64,000 bases of DNA from Rhizobium sp. SSA_523 (GCF_030435705.1 NZ_CP129381.1:186001-250000), one strand, 5' to 3'. Positions 1 through 8,844 are shown, counted from the first letter of the stretch. Notes: generated from the letters alone by a model not told the origin. Numbers and translations: made by a program.

Positions 1-3000
1 GGTTTCATCCAGCGCCCATTCGCCGGTCACGGCCGAATCGAGCATCAGACGCCTTGTCGTGAAGTCGCCGTCCCACAGGCCGGTATCGATCCTGTTCTGC
101 GAAGCGCCGTAAAGCAGGCTCGTATCCCAGAAGACACCCTGGCCGATTTCCAGCGAGGCATAGGGTCCGGCCAGCCAGCCGTGACCGCTCGCAACGGCAT
201 CGCTGCGCAAGGGATCGATCATGCGGTCGTAATGGACGGAGAGACCGATCAGGACGCGATCGGTCAGGAGATAATCCATGCCGGCGGAGAACAGGCCGAA
301 CTTGCCCCAGGCATCGGCCTCCCGGCTCGCCTTGTGGAGCATGAAGCTACCGTCGAACCAGAGATCGAAGTGCGAGGGGGAGATAGTCTCGTCGCTTGCG
401 CCTCTGATCTGTCCGAGGCTCGTCGAGATGGTGACCGTGGCGCCCTCGGAGGAGGGAAGAAACCGGGTCGAAACCGCTCGTCCTGCGCGCGCGGCCTGTC
501 GGCGCTCCAGGAGGCCCGGAAGCCTGAGGGACTGGGACAGGAGGCTCTGCCGGGCGCGGACAAAATCCTGCACCAGCCCGCCCATGTCGGCGGCGACGAA
601 GGCGGCATCATGGGAAAGCCGGTAGCTGACGGTGCCGATATTTGAGCGTCCCAGGGCGCTGGTAAGCCGGTAGCCGACGCGCGCCTGACCCGAAAAGGCG
701 GGATTGGGCGTAAACTGAAGATACCATCCCGCCGGTGCGCTGCCGCCCACTTGGGCCAGTTGACCGCGGATGACGCGCGCCGTGCCGGAAATGGCGGGCT
801 CGACAGAAACGACGTCTGCCGAAACGAAGGGTCCCCCCGTGGCATTCCTGTTGAGGTAGACGTCACGCGGCGTCGACCCTTCAGGCACATCCTGGATCAC
901 GTCCGCGACCGTCACGGCCCGGTCCCGGACCGTCAGGGTATAGGTCGCAGAGCCTGAGGCATTGGTGGCATCCTTAACCGAGACGGTGAAGGCATAGTCG
1001 CCCTTCGCCTCCCTGGCGAGCGGCCCGGTGAGCTCCCCGGTCGACACATTCAGCACCAGGCCTGCCGGAAGAGTGCCGGAGGAGAGACTGAAGAGCCGCG
1101 GCTCCTGCCCGCCCGTAACGGTGATCTTCTGTCTGTAATCCTCACCGGCCATCGCGTCCGGCAGGGCTCCCTGCGGCGAGAGGGTCATGGCAACGGCAAT
1201 GGCGGGAGGGGCGGAGATCTCAATCGAATAGGATGCGGATGCGCTGGCGGTATTGGGAGGGCTTGCGCTGTCGCTGACGGTGATCGTGAAGGCATTGCGC
1301 CCGAGCGTCGTTGGCGTCCCGCTGATCGTACCCGCCGATGCGTCGAGCGACAGGCCGGCGGGGAGGGCGCCCGCAGTCACGGAATAGCGATAGGGAGCGG
1401 AGCCGCCGGTCGCGGACAGGTTGACCGCCTTATATGGCTTGCCCACCAGGCCGCCCTCCAGGCCACCTCCTGCCGGTGACAGAAGAAGCGGCGTCAAGGG
1501 CGGCGGGGGAGCGGACGGCGCCGAAATGGTGACCGTCACGGCATTGGATTGTGCCATGGCGTTGCTGTTGTCCCCGCTATAGCGAGCGACAAGGTCATAG
1601 CTGCCGACCGGCAGGCTGGTGGTCGAGAGACTTGCGGCGGACCCGGTCAGCGGCGAGGTGTTCAATACCGTCGAACCGGCACGGAACTCGATGCTGCCTG
1701 TCGGGGACTTGCCGCCGGACAGGCTCGCGATCAGGGTGATCTTCGTCCCAAAAACGGCCTGTGCCGGTTCCACGGATAGAGACAGAGCAGGTGTTGCGAC
1801 GCCCACGCCGACGATCTGCTGGATGCGCGGCGCCGGCAGGTAAGTGGCATTGCCCGGCTGATCGGCATTGATGACACAGGAGCCTTTGGCAGTGAAGGTG
1901 ACCGTGCTGCCGGAGACGTTGCCGGAGAGAGAGCAGACGGAGGCGCTTGCAGCATCGACCGCCAATGCCGGGGCAAGGCCCGATGTGGATGTGGCGGCAG
2001 GTGTGTAGGTTTCGCCGACCAGCGCGTTGGAGGGCGCCTTTGAGGTGAAGCTCAAGGATTGCGAAAGCCGACTGACGGCTAGCGTCTGCTGGGCGCGCGG
2101 CGCCGGCAGGTAGGTCGCATCGCCGGCCTGGTCGGCATTGATGACGCAAGCGCCTTCGGCGTTGAACTGAATTGTGCTGCCGGAGGCGTTGCCGGAGAGA
2201 GAGCAGACGGAGGCGCTTGCAGCATCGACCGCCAATGTCGGGGCAAGGCCGGACGTGGAGGTGGCGGCAACCGTATAGGACCCGTCAATGACCGGGGCCG
2301 CAGGCGGCTGGGAAGTGAAGCTGATGGTTTGCGCCATCCGCTCCCGCGTGACCGTGATCGCGTAGGTCTTGCGCGTCACGTCATCCTGGGCCGTCACGGC
2401 GACGGTGAGGGTGTTTGTGCCGATCGCGAGCGGGATCCGAATCGTATTGAAGGCGCCCCACGTCGACTGGCCGTTGAGCGAAAGCGTTGCATGGCTGTCC
2501 TTGGGAAGCGCGCTCACGTTTATCGATGAGACCGAGCCCGGCACGGTCGCTGTGTAGCTCGTCACATCGGGTGCAAAGGCAGGGGTGAGCGGCACGCCGG
2601 AGATGGCGAGAGTGGAAAGACTCGCATCCTTGGAATCGCTCGATGTCACGCAGGAGATTTTGATGATCCACGGCGCGTTTCCGTAACTTGCCGAGACGTA
2701 GAGCATCTTGTCGCCCAAGAAGTCCGAGCCCCTGATGACGGTAGACGGGCTGCCTCTGAGATAGGTACCGTCATCTTTGACATACAGCATGCTCTTTTTC
2801 ATGGAACCGAACGTGAAATAGGCCCAAACTCCCTGGGCGGGCGCTTTGACGTTGAACGAAATCTCGTCGGCTGGATTGAAGAATCCGACGTGATACGACT
2901 TTTCCTTGGCGTTGATAGACCCGTTCCAATCGGCCATAAGGTTCCGGCATCCCTGTGACAGCGCAAAGGCCGGCTGGGTGAGGCCGTAGAGGACGATCAG

Positions 3001-3111
3001 GCAAGCAAGCGAGAGGATTGTCGTGATGCGTGAGAGGAAGGCCTTGGGGAATGCAGACACACCCTTGTCGAGACCGACTGATCCAACACAGAAGCCTTTT
3101 ACACCCGTCAT
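1..3111 (-). CDS. Autotransporter with Ig-like repeats (3' end outside window)
   Basis: Exported surface protein; 1037 codons lie in the window and the frame is open to base 1, so the end of the C-terminal barrel is missing. Order read: extended N-terminal signal with a hydrophobic core near residues 30-50; cadherin-like beta-sandwich (about 180-255); two near-identical 90-residue repeats (about 259-440); a third Ig-like domain (about 440-530); two putative-Ig (He_PIG type) domains (about 540-730), each with the phrase LPAGL; a further beta-rich segment; then an autotransporter barrel from about residue 895 (aromatic-rich strands, FDLWFDGSF). The ATG at 3111 gives the signal sequence; the adjacent AraC gene ends about 150 bp upstream on the same strand. 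Role is probably adhesion or passenger display at the outer membrane (inference); the ligand is unknown. Confidence 0.85.
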   Translation of the reverse strand, partial: MTGVKGFCVGSVGLDKGVSAFPKAFLSRITTILSLACLIVLYGLTQPAFALSQGCRNLMADWNGSINAKEKSYHVGFFNPADEISFNVKAPAQGVWAYFTFGSMKKSMLYVKDDGTYLRGSPSTVIRGSDFLGDKMLYVSASYGNAPWIIKISCVTSSDSKDASLSTLAISGVPLTPAFAPDVTSYTATVPGSVSSINVSALPKDSHATLSLNGQSTWGAFNTIRIPLAIGTNTLTVAVTAQDDVTRKTYAITVTRERMAQTISFTSQPPAAPVIDGSYTVAATSTSGLAPTLAVDAASASVCSLSGNASGSTIQFNAEGACVINADQAGDATYLPAPRAQQTLAVSRLSQSLSFTSKAPSNALVGETYTPAATSTSGLAPALAVDAASASVCSLSGNVSGSTVTFTAKGSCVINADQPGNATYLPAPRIQQIVGVGVATPALSLSVEPAQAVFGTKITLIASLSGGKSPTGSIEFRAGSTVLNTSPLTGSAASLSTTSLPVGSYDLVARYSGDNSNAMAQSNAVTVTISAPSAPPPPLTPLLLSPAGGGLEGGLVGKPYKAVNLSATGGSAPYRYSVTAGALPAGLSLDASAGTISGTPTTLGRNAFTITVSDSASPPNTASASASYSIEISAPPAIAVAMTLSPQGALPDAMAGEDYRQKITVTGGQEPRLFSLSSGTLPAGLVLNVSTGELTGPLAREAKGDYAFTVSVKDATNASGSATYTLTVRDRAVTVADVIQDVPEGSTPRDVYLNRNATGGPFVSADVVSVEPAISGTARVIRGQLAQVGGSAPAGWYLQFTPNPAFSGQARVGYRLTSALGRSNIGTVSYRLSHDAAFVAADMGGLVQDFVRARQSLLSQSLRLPGLLERRQAARAGRAVSTRFLPSSEGATVTISTSLGQIRGASDETISPSHFDLWFDGSFMLHKASREADAWGKFGLFSAGMDYLLTDRVLIGLSVHYDRMIDPLRSDAVASGHGWLAGPYASLEIGQGVFWDTSLLYGASQNRIDTGLWDGDFTTRRLMLDSAVTGEWALDET
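1801..2340 (-). repeat. 270-bp tandem duplication inside the autotransporter
   Basis: Two consecutive 270-bp units, about 1801-2070 and 2071-2340, encode the two 90-residue Ig-like repeats. Identity is highest around 1921-1975 against 2191-2245, where only one base differs in about 50. Third positions are conserved there, which points to recent duplication or gene conversion rather than old divergence. Confidence 0.85.
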
Positions 3112-3259
3112 GCGATGATCCCTGCCAGTTTCCGTCTCTGCGACGTCTGGCCGATGCTTACGCAAAGGATCAAGCTGGCTTCAATGACATGCGGTGGCGC
3201 GGATGCAAACCGGTGGCTAAGTGCCAATCACTTGACCGATTGTGCCAGATTGCTGCCGG

Positions 3260-4297
3260 TCAGCGGCCGATCATGAGGATCCAGTTCGACCAGGCGGAGT
3301 TGTCCGAAGCCGAAGGCAGCAGGGCTCTGACATCCGAGGCGAGAGCCAGGTGGCGCAGCTCGCGCGGCGAAAGGCCGAATTCCCGACGAAAGGCGCGGCT
3401 GAAATTTTCCGGATTGGAAAATCCGTGCGCCACGGCGATCTCGGAAATAGTGAGATGCTGGAATTGCGAGGATCGCAGGCACGAAAAGGCGCGCTGCAGA
3501 CGGCGGTGGTTTACATAGGACGAAAAGCCGCCAAGCGGTTCGAAGAGACGATAGAGGGTTCGGCGCGAAAGTCCGAATTCCCGCATGGCCCGATCCGCCG
3601 ACAACTCGTCCGACAAAAGGTTCGCGTCGATGAAGCGACGCACCCGATCCCGCTGGGCGAGATTGACGCTTGGCGCGCGCTCATCGTCCATCCGGCCGTC
3701 CAGTGCCGCCGCCGCCAGGTTCAACAGGTTGGGAATGACGGCATCCGCCTGCCGCCTGTTCATCTGGCGCAGGTTCTGATGGAAGCTCATCAGGCTATCC
3801 CGGAACAGCGATTCAAGGGGCGATTGTGCCGGAAGAACCTGCAAATGCAGGTCGTCGGGGTTCTTGATGCGGCTGGACAGCATCTGCCTGGGGACGAGGA
3901 GGCTGATCTGCTCGTGATCCGTCGTTGCGGTGGCCAATGGCCGGGACATGTCGACGATGTACAAATCGCCCGGTCCAGCCACGCTTTCGCCGCTCCGGCT
4001 CGCACTCTTGCCGCTCAGATAGTATTGCAGAATGAAGCCGTCCATCCCGTCTCGGGCGATCTTGAAGCGCGACCGATCGAAATCCTGCGCCGTCAGCCGC
4101 AAATGGCCCATCGCCACATCACCAAGCAGGACCGCGTCGACTTTCGCGTAAAAGCCCTCATCAACCGGCCGGTGCAGCCTCGACTGGAAGACGACATTGA
4201 TCGACTCGGTCCAGGTGGCATAAGCATGGTCCGGCGCCAGACGCGAGGTATCGAAGGTAGAACTTATCAGCGCGTCCGGAGATGTGTCTCCGCTCAT
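3260..4297 (-). CDS. AraC-family transcriptional regulator
   Basis: DNA-binding regulator of 345 residues. The N-terminal two thirds resemble the AraC-binding-like sensor fold; the C-terminal ~110 residues form the double helix-turn-helix (SADRAMREFGLSRRTLYRLF, then ISEIAVAHGFSNPENFSRAF and FGLSPREL). The ATG at 4297 follows an AAGG element about nine bases upstream. It lies just upstream of the autotransporter on the same strand with a ~150 bp gap, so it may control that gene (inference). The inducer is not predictable. Confidence 0.9.
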   Translation of the reverse strand: MSGDTSPDALISSTFDTSRLAPDHAYATWTESINVVFQSRLHRPVDEGFYAKVDAVLLGDVAMGHLRLTAQDFDRSRFKIARDGMDGFILQYYLSGKSASRSGESVAGPGDLYIVDMSRPLATATTDHEQISLLVPRQMLSSRIKNPDDLHLQVLPAQSPLESLFRDSLMSFHQNLRQMNRRQADAVIPNLLNLAAAALDGRMDDERAPSVNLAQRDRVRRFIDANLLSDELSADRAMREFGLSRRTLYRLFEPLGGFSSYVNHRRLQRAFSCLRSSQFQHLTISEIAVAHGFSNPENFSRAFRREFGLSPRELRHLALASDVRALLPSASDNSAWSNWILMIGR

Positions 4298-4519
4298 TCG
4301 TGAAACCTTATCAATACATCAAGAGCCATAATATTGTTTCCATGGCGCCGATGATCGCGGAAAGCAATACATGAAATGCCGCGGCATTACTACCAAGGCT
4401 GGCGGTTGAGGCGAGCCGTTCAGTCTTCGATCTCGCCGATTGCCAGCCGCCGTCAGGCGTGGCTGCGCCAGCCCGAGCACGGCGGAGCAAGGGACGAGCC
4501 CTTTGTCAGCAGTCCGGGA

Positions 4520-4543
4520 GCGAACCGGGTTCCCCCGGTTCGC
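4520..4543 (-). terminator. Hairpin downstream of the AhpD-like gene
   Basis: Perfect 10-bp stem (4520-4529 with 4534-4543, starting GCGAACCGGG) and a 4-base loop, ten bases past the stop of the minus-strand gene ending at 4554. No T tract follows on either strand, so it may instead be a 3' end stabiliser. The rest of the gap between the AraC gene start (4297) and 4554 shows nothing recognisable. Confidence 0.5.
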
Positions 4544-4553
4544 CCTGCTCGGG

Positions 4554-5102
4554 TCACGCTGCGCTGCGGGTCAGTTTGACGCCTGGAAAATCGACCGGGA
4601 CATCGAGCGCGACGTTCACGTAATTGGTGAACAGGTTGAGTGCGATATGCGCCAGGATCTCGACGATCTCTCCATCGTCGAAGCCGTGCTGGCGCAACGC
4701 ATCGACATCGGCCTGCGACACATGACCGCGCAAATCCACAAGCTTGACCGCAAAGGCCAGAGCTGCCGCCGTGCGTGGATCGCTTGAGCGGCCGGCCTGC
4801 GCCTCTGCCATTTCCTCAGATGTTGCGCCTGCCTTGCGCCCGAGGCCGGTATGGGCTGCGAGGCAGTAATGGCAGTTGTTGCGGTCGGCAATGGCGACAG
4901 CGATCTGCTCGCCAAGCTTTGCCCCGAGCCTTCCGCCGCCAAGGGCGCCAAACGAACCCCACATGCTGGCCAGCGCGGCGGGCGACGCCGCCACGGCCTT
5001 GAACATGTTCGGCACCATGCCGAAGGCGTTGCGGATCTCCGTGATCGGACCGGCCGTCTCGCCTGTTGCATTGGCGGGGTCGGTAAGTGTAACTCTTGTC
5101 AT
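4554..5102 (-). CDS. AhpD-like carboxymuconolactone decarboxylase family protein
   Basis: Cytoplasmic alkylhydroperoxidase-D-like protein of 182 residues. It carries the family CxxC centre with its downstream histidine (C77-H-Y-C80, H84) and the preceding glutamate in LGEQIAVAIA (E66), the proton-relay layout of AhpD-type peroxidases. The fold is a single CMD domain. It is the last of three minus-strand genes (MarR, exported protein, this one), with a 107-bp gap upstream. A peroxide or electrophile detoxification role fits the MarR neighbour, but the substrate is inferred only. Confidence 0.85.
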   Translation of the reverse strand: MTRVTLTDPANATGETAGPITEIRNAFGMVPNMFKAVAASPAALASMWGSFGALGGGRLGAKLGEQIAVAIADRNNCHYCLAAHTGLGRKAGATSEEMAEAQAGRSSDPRTAAALAFAVKLVDLRGHVSQADVDALRQHGFDDGEIVEILAHIALNLFTNYVNVALDVPVDFPGVKLTRSAA

Positions 5103-5209
5103 GTTCTTTCTCTCTATTAGCCTGGAGGGGAGAATATGCGGGTTCGACGATGGCTGTCGGCGAACCCGCGCCTTTGCATCATTGCTTTATCGAGACACGG
5201 GTTTTTGCA

Positions 5210-5926
5210 TCACTTGGCGGGAACGACAGTGCCCGGCAGGCTCAGATCACCGGATGCGACCTTGAAGACATTGCTGACGCACAGGAGCGGTGCGTGCAGA
5301 TTGCCGTTCACCTTCAGGCCGGCCGTCACGCCGTCGAACTTCGCCCCGGCAATTCCCGAGATCAGCGCAAGCGGGATCTCCACATCCACCGCTTCACCGG
5401 TGAAGCGCGTGGCATAGTCGGGACTGTCGATCAGCAGCGGCACGCCGGGCCAGGTCTTCGGCACCTTCGGCCTGGCCCCCTGCGGGATGTCGATGACCTT
5501 CAGGCCGCCGCCGCAGGCATCGTCCTTTGCCAGAACGACCCAGTGGGGATGCCATACATCCCGGTTCTTGGCGCCATAGGCCGCATCGTCGAAATCGGGA
5601 TGGAAGGTCACGGCGAGCGCCAGGATACCCTGATCGCGATCGAAGCCCACATCACCGGAGTTCAACGATGTCGGCCAGACATAGGCATAGACATCCGAGC
5701 CTTCGAACTTGCCCGTCGCGGCCGGCTTTTCCGAACCTGCCTTGCCGCGCACGCGGGTGGTGAATATGGCCTTGTCGCCTTTCGTGACAATGGTCGTCTC
5801 GATAATGTCGAAGGCCGCCTGTACGGGCTCTGCGGGCTGTGCCTTCACCGGATGGGAAAGGCCTGCCGTTGCCCATAGAGATACCGTTCCGGCAAGAGCT
5901 GCGCCGGCCCATAATCTGCATGTCAT
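5210..5926 (-). CDS. Exported protein of unknown function
   Basis: 238 residues; I do not recognise a family. The start at 5926 is chosen because AAGGAG lies nine bases upstream and it opens a clear signal peptide (MTCRLWAGAALAGTVSL, probable cleavage near residues 25-30); the frame is open further upstream but that part reads as low-quality coding. The mature part is beta-rich with two cysteines (DACGGG, LLCVSN) that could form a disulfide. It begins 44 bp after the MarR gene and precedes the AhpD-like gene on the same strand, so it is probably a periplasmic member of that regulon. Confidence 0.75.
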   Translation of the reverse strand: MTCRLWAGAALAGTVSLWATAGLSHPVKAQPAEPVQAAFDIIETTIVTKGDKAIFTTRVRGKAGSEKPAATGKFEGSDVYAYVWPTSLNSGDVGFDRDQGILALAVTFHPDFDDAAYGAKNRDVWHPHWVVLAKDDACGGGLKVIDIPQGARPKVPKTWPGVPLLIDSPDYATRFTGEAVDVEIPLALISGIAGAKFDGVTAGLKVNGNLHAPLLCVSNVFKVASGDLSLPGTVVPAK

Positions 5927-5970
5927 GAGAGAAGTCTCCTTCTTGTTTCCGTAGCCTGGAGGGTTGCTGT

Positions 5971-6630
5971 TTATCCTTTGGCGAAAACTTCCCAGGTGGC
6001 TGCCCGGGAAGCAGGATCGGCGGTGTCGTGATCGCGGCATTCGATGCGGATGTCCCGCTGGCCAAAAGCTGCGTCGACGAAATGACAGTGATGCGGTCGC
6101 TCCGCATCCTGATGCGCGAACGGCGCGAAGTAGCGGCAGGTGGCGCACATGCGCTGGATCGGGATCGCGTCGATATCCTGCAGGCGCCGGATTATCTTGA
6201 CGATGGAGATCAACAGCGCTTCCTGCTCGTCCTGCGCAAGACAATCGACCGCTTGCCGGGCAGCCCTGGCATCTGCCTGGTCCGGCGCGGCCAGGAGTGC
6301 GCGTCCTGCATCGGTGAGAAAGACAGTCACGGCCCGCTTGTCGGAACCCGCTCGCTTCTCGATCAATCCCTTGCGCTCAAGCGCATTGAGGGAATCCGTA
6401 GCACTCGGCTGCGAGACGGCGAGATAGGCAGCGATCGCCTTCACGCTCATGCCCTCCGGTCCGCCCTCCAGCGCCTCCAGGATCGAAAGCTGGGCGGGAT
6501 TCACCCCGGCGCCTTTTGCCCGGCTCCAGTCATCGCTGCGCATGGCCACCGCAAGCCGCGCAAGCCCTTCGCGGATCCGGTGATTGAGTGAGGTGGGGTT
6601 CTTCGGCGTTTCCATATCCACAACATACAT
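5971..6630 (-). CDS. MarR-family regulator with Cys/His-rich C-terminal tail
   Basis: 219-residue winged-helix regulator. Residues ~15-150 form the MarR fold (recognition region SVKAIAAYLAVSQPSATDSL, wing EKRAGSDKRAVTV). After it comes a tail of about 65 residues with C162-A-T-C165, H173, H180-H-C182-H, C198 and H201, an arrangement that could bind a metal or act as a thiol switch. The start at 6630 is preferred because AGGAG precedes it by four bases; ATG at 6615 is possible but lacks a ribosome site. A perfect dyad overlaps the start and suggests autorepression. Downstream genes are an exported protein and an AhpD-like protein. Confidence 0.85.
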   Translation of the reverse strand: MYVVDMETPKNPTSLNHRIREGLARLAVAMRSDDWSRAKGAGVNPAQLSILEALEGGPEGMSVKAIAAYLAVSQPSATDSLNALERKGLIEKRAGSDKRAVTVFLTDAGRALLAAPDQADARAARQAVDCLAQDEQEALLISIVKIIRRLQDIDAIPIQRMCATCRYFAPFAHQDAERPHHCHFVDAAFGQRDIRIECRDHDTADPASRAATWEVFAKG

Positions 6631-6644
6631 AGGACTCCTATGTA
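6626..6644. promoter_or_regulatory. Perfect dyad over the MarR start, likely operator
   Basis: Inverted repeat with 9-bp arms and one central base: TACATAGGA, C, TCCTATGTA. MarR dimers bind dyads of this size. Here the site contains both the AGGAG ribosome site and the ATG of the MarR gene, so binding would act downstream of the promoter or at its edge, and the same hairpin could form in RNA. Confidence 0.65.
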
Positions 6645-6803
6645 ATACAAGTGGTCTTTTGTTTTTTCGAGATGCAGTGCAGAGACGCGAGGCGCGCAAG
6701 CGGGACGAACGCGCCTATCCCCTTGGAGACTGAAGCGCGCCTCACATCCTCATGTCTTTGCCGTCACGCCGTCTCGACCGGCAGATAGCGGGCAGCCGGT
6801 CTG

Positions 6804-6851
6804 TCACGGGAAAGATGCGGCGCAAGCGCATTGCGCAATAGGTCTGTTCAT
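6804..6851 (-). CDS. Possible 15-codon peptide with strong ribosome site
   Basis: A short frame (MNRPIAQCACAASFP, stop) follows AGGAG at a six-base spacing, better than many real genes here. Two cysteines lie at positions 8 and 10. It could be a leader peptide or the remains of a longer gene; no downstream gene on this strand begins soon after. It lies in the otherwise empty stretch 6645-7021 between the MarR gene and the flavin oxidoreductase. Confidence 0.2.
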   Translation of the reverse strand: MNRPIAQCACAASFP

Positions 6852-6950
6852 GGGAGGCTCCTGTTTCTGCGGCTGGGTTGACGATAGAGGTCGAGGGGCG
6901 GAGGCCTCGAGGATCAAGCCCGGTCCGCAGGAGCGGGGCCTCAGCCCGGT

Positions 6951-7015
6951 GTGCCTCGTTGATGTGCCTCGTCGGTATGCCTCGTCGGTGTGCCTCGTTA
7001 ATGTGCTTGGCGGGC
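6951..7015. repeat. 13-bp tandem repeat, five copies
   Basis: Units begin at 6951, 6964, 6977, 6990 and 7003. The consensus is GTGCCTCGTYGRT; the last copy is degraded. The array ends seven bases before the stop codon of the oxidoreductase gene. Lack of spacers and short unit size make it a slippage-type minisatellite, not a CRISPR. Nothing else but the possible short peptide is seen in 6645-7021. Confidence 0.8.
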
Positions 7016-7021
7016 ATGCCT

Positions 7022-8386
7022 TCACGGGACGATCGCTAGATCGCCAATCAGCGTCGGCACCAGTTCGGATACGGTAGGATGAATGGGAACGGCCCATTTC
7101 AGCTCCCGCGTCGTCGCCCGCAGGTTCATCGCGGTGAGGATGCTGTGGATCGCCTCGTCCGCGCCGACGCCGAGAATTGCCGCGCCCAGGATCTCATCGG
7201 AATCGGCATCGACGACGAGCTTCATGGATCCCTGGGTTTCGCCCTTTTCCACCGCACGGCCCACACGGCTCATCGGTCGGGTCGAGACCTTGATCCGGTG
7301 GCCCGCCTCCTTTGCCTGACGCTCGCTCATCCCGACGCGCCCGAGAGGCGGGTCGATGTAGAGCCCGTAGCCGAGGATCCGGTCGGAAAGGCTGCGATCG
7401 TCGCCATCGAGCAGGTTTGCGGCGGCAATCTCGAAATCATTGTAGGAGGTGTGGGTGAAGGCGCCACGCCCGTTGCAGTCGCCGAGCGCGAAAATCCCCT
7501 CGACATTGGTCTGCAGACGGTCGTCGACGGTAATGTAGCCACGGCGGTCCGTCTCGATCCCGGCCAGGTCTAGGCCGAGATCATCCGTATTGGGCTGGCG
7601 CCCGACGGCGACGAGGACATGGCTGCCGCGGATCTCGGTCTTGTCCGTCTGCACGGTGATATCGGAGCCCGACCTGGCGATGGACGACACCTGATGTCCC
7701 AGGAGGGACTGGATGCCATCATTCTCGAGAATGTCGGCAATGGCTTCCGATATGTCATTGTCTTCGCGCGAGGCCAGATGCTCTCCCCGCTCGATGATGG
7801 TGACATCCGACCCGAAACGCCGGTACATCTGGGCGAATTCCAACCCTATATAGCTGCCACCCAGAACGACCAGATGCCGCGGCAATTGCTCGAGCGCAAT
7901 GATCGTCGTGCTGGTCAGATACGGAACCTTCGAAAGGCCTGGAATCTCGGGGATGAAGGGCCGGGCGCCGACATTGATGAAGATCTGCGGGGCGGTCAGG
8001 CGCAGTCCGTCGACGGATATGGTCTTTGCGGCGATAAAACGCGCATGACCGTAGATCACATCCAGGGTCTCAAGTCCGTCAAGCCATGAGGCAAGGCCGC
8101 TTCGCGCATCCAGCGTGACCTTGCGGGCACGGGCGGCAATCGTAGCCATATCGACGCTGACCGGACCGCCGCACTCTACGCCGAAGTCCGCAGCCCGCCG
8201 GGCGACCGCTGCCGTCCTGGCGCTGGCAACCAGCGTCTTGGTCGGCATGCAGCCGGCATTGACGCAGGTGCCGCCGAGGAATTTCCGTTCGATGAGCGCC
8301 ACTTTGCGGCCCATCGCTGCCATCCGTGCGGCGAGGAAGGGACCAGCCTGACCGGCGCCGATGAAGATTGCGTCATACTCCCTCAT
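7022..8386 (-). CDS. Class I FAD pyridine nucleotide-disulfide oxidoreductase
   Basis: 454-residue flavoenzyme. It has the N-terminal FAD Rossmann motif (GAGQAG, residues 10-15), the redox disulfide GGTCVNAGCMPTK (C41 and C46), a second nucleotide-binding motif (GGSYIGLEFA), the FAD motif FALGDC, and the C-terminal HPTVSE pair that completes the active site of the partner subunit. It resembles soluble mercuric-reductase-like proteins, but lacks the NmerA domain and the C-terminal cysteine pair of true MerA. The electron acceptor is therefore unknown. Its start overlaps the stop of the DUF4126 gene by four bases, so the two are co-translated. Confidence 0.88.
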   Translation of the reverse strand: MREYDAIFIGAGQAGPFLAARMAAMGRKVALIERKFLGGTCVNAGCMPTKTLVASARTAAVARRAADFGVECGGPVSVDMATIAARARKVTLDARSGLASWLDGLETLDVIYGHARFIAAKTISVDGLRLTAPQIFINVGARPFIPEIPGLSKVPYLTSTTIIALEQLPRHLVVLGGSYIGLEFAQMYRRFGSDVTIIERGEHLASREDNDISEAIADILENDGIQSLLGHQVSSIARSGSDITVQTDKTEIRGSHVLVAVGRQPNTDDLGLDLAGIETDRRGYITVDDRLQTNVEGIFALGDCNGRGAFTHTSYNDFEIAAANLLDGDDRSLSDRILGYGLYIDPPLGRVGMSERQAKEAGHRIKVSTRPMSRVGRAVEKGETQGSMKLVVDADSDEILGAAILGVGADEAIHSILTAMNLRATTRELKWAVPIHPTVSELVPTLIGDLAIVP

Positions 8387-8844
8387 GACACGGCCGCCAC
8401 GGTCAGAAGGGCGACGGCGATGGCTAGCGCATCCTCGATGAGGGCGGCCGGAAGATCGCGACCGAACCGGCTTGCGAGATCGCGGCGAAAGGCCGAGCCG
8501 CCGAGAGTGCCGATCACGGCGCCGATTACCCCTGCCGCAAGGCCGGCTGCCAGCATGTCTCCGGCTGCGCCGATCGTCGCTCCGCTGAGGCCGCCGAGCA
8601 CGATGCGCGCGGTAAATTGCATGGGCACCTTGCGTGATGGCGTTGCGGGAAGCTGGTCCGTGATCAGTTCGACGACCGCCAGGACGGTGAAGATCGTCAC
8701 GGTCCAGACAGACGCCATGAAGGCGAGACTGCTTTGTGAAACATCGAACCAGGCGAGATAGGCACCCCAGGCAACGGCGGCAGGCGCCGTCATGGCGCGC
8801 AGGCCGGTAACGATGCCGATGATAGTGGCGAGAAGGACAAGCAT
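8383..8844 (-). CDS. DUF4126-type membrane protein
   Basis: 153-residue integral membrane protein. I start it at 8844, where AAGGGGGAA precedes the ATG and the first helix begins at once (MLVLLATIIGIVTGLRAMTA). Four to five hydrophobic helices follow, with a glycine-rich hairpin (GGLSGATIGAAGDM, AAGVIGAVIGTLGG) and a C-terminal helix. The glycine-rich pattern fits the DUF4126 family, whose function is not known. It is the first gene of a two-gene operon with the flavin oxidoreductase. Confidence 0.7.
   Translation of the reverse strand: MLVLLATIIGIVTGLRAMTAPAAVAWGAYLAWFDVSQSSLAFMASVWTVTIFTVLAVVELITDQLPATPSRKVPMQFTARIVLGGLSGATIGAAGDMLAAGLAAGVIGAVIGTLGGSAFRRDLASRFGRDLPAALIEDALAIAVALLTVAAVS

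Noticed and set aside
3112..3259. Sigma-54-like TGGCAC upstream of the autotransporter
   Set aside because: The nearest TTGC is 13 bases away where four or five are required.
7022..8386. Mercuric reductase MerA and a mer operon
   Set aside because: No NmerA domain, no C-terminal cysteine pair, and no merR, merT or merP nearby.
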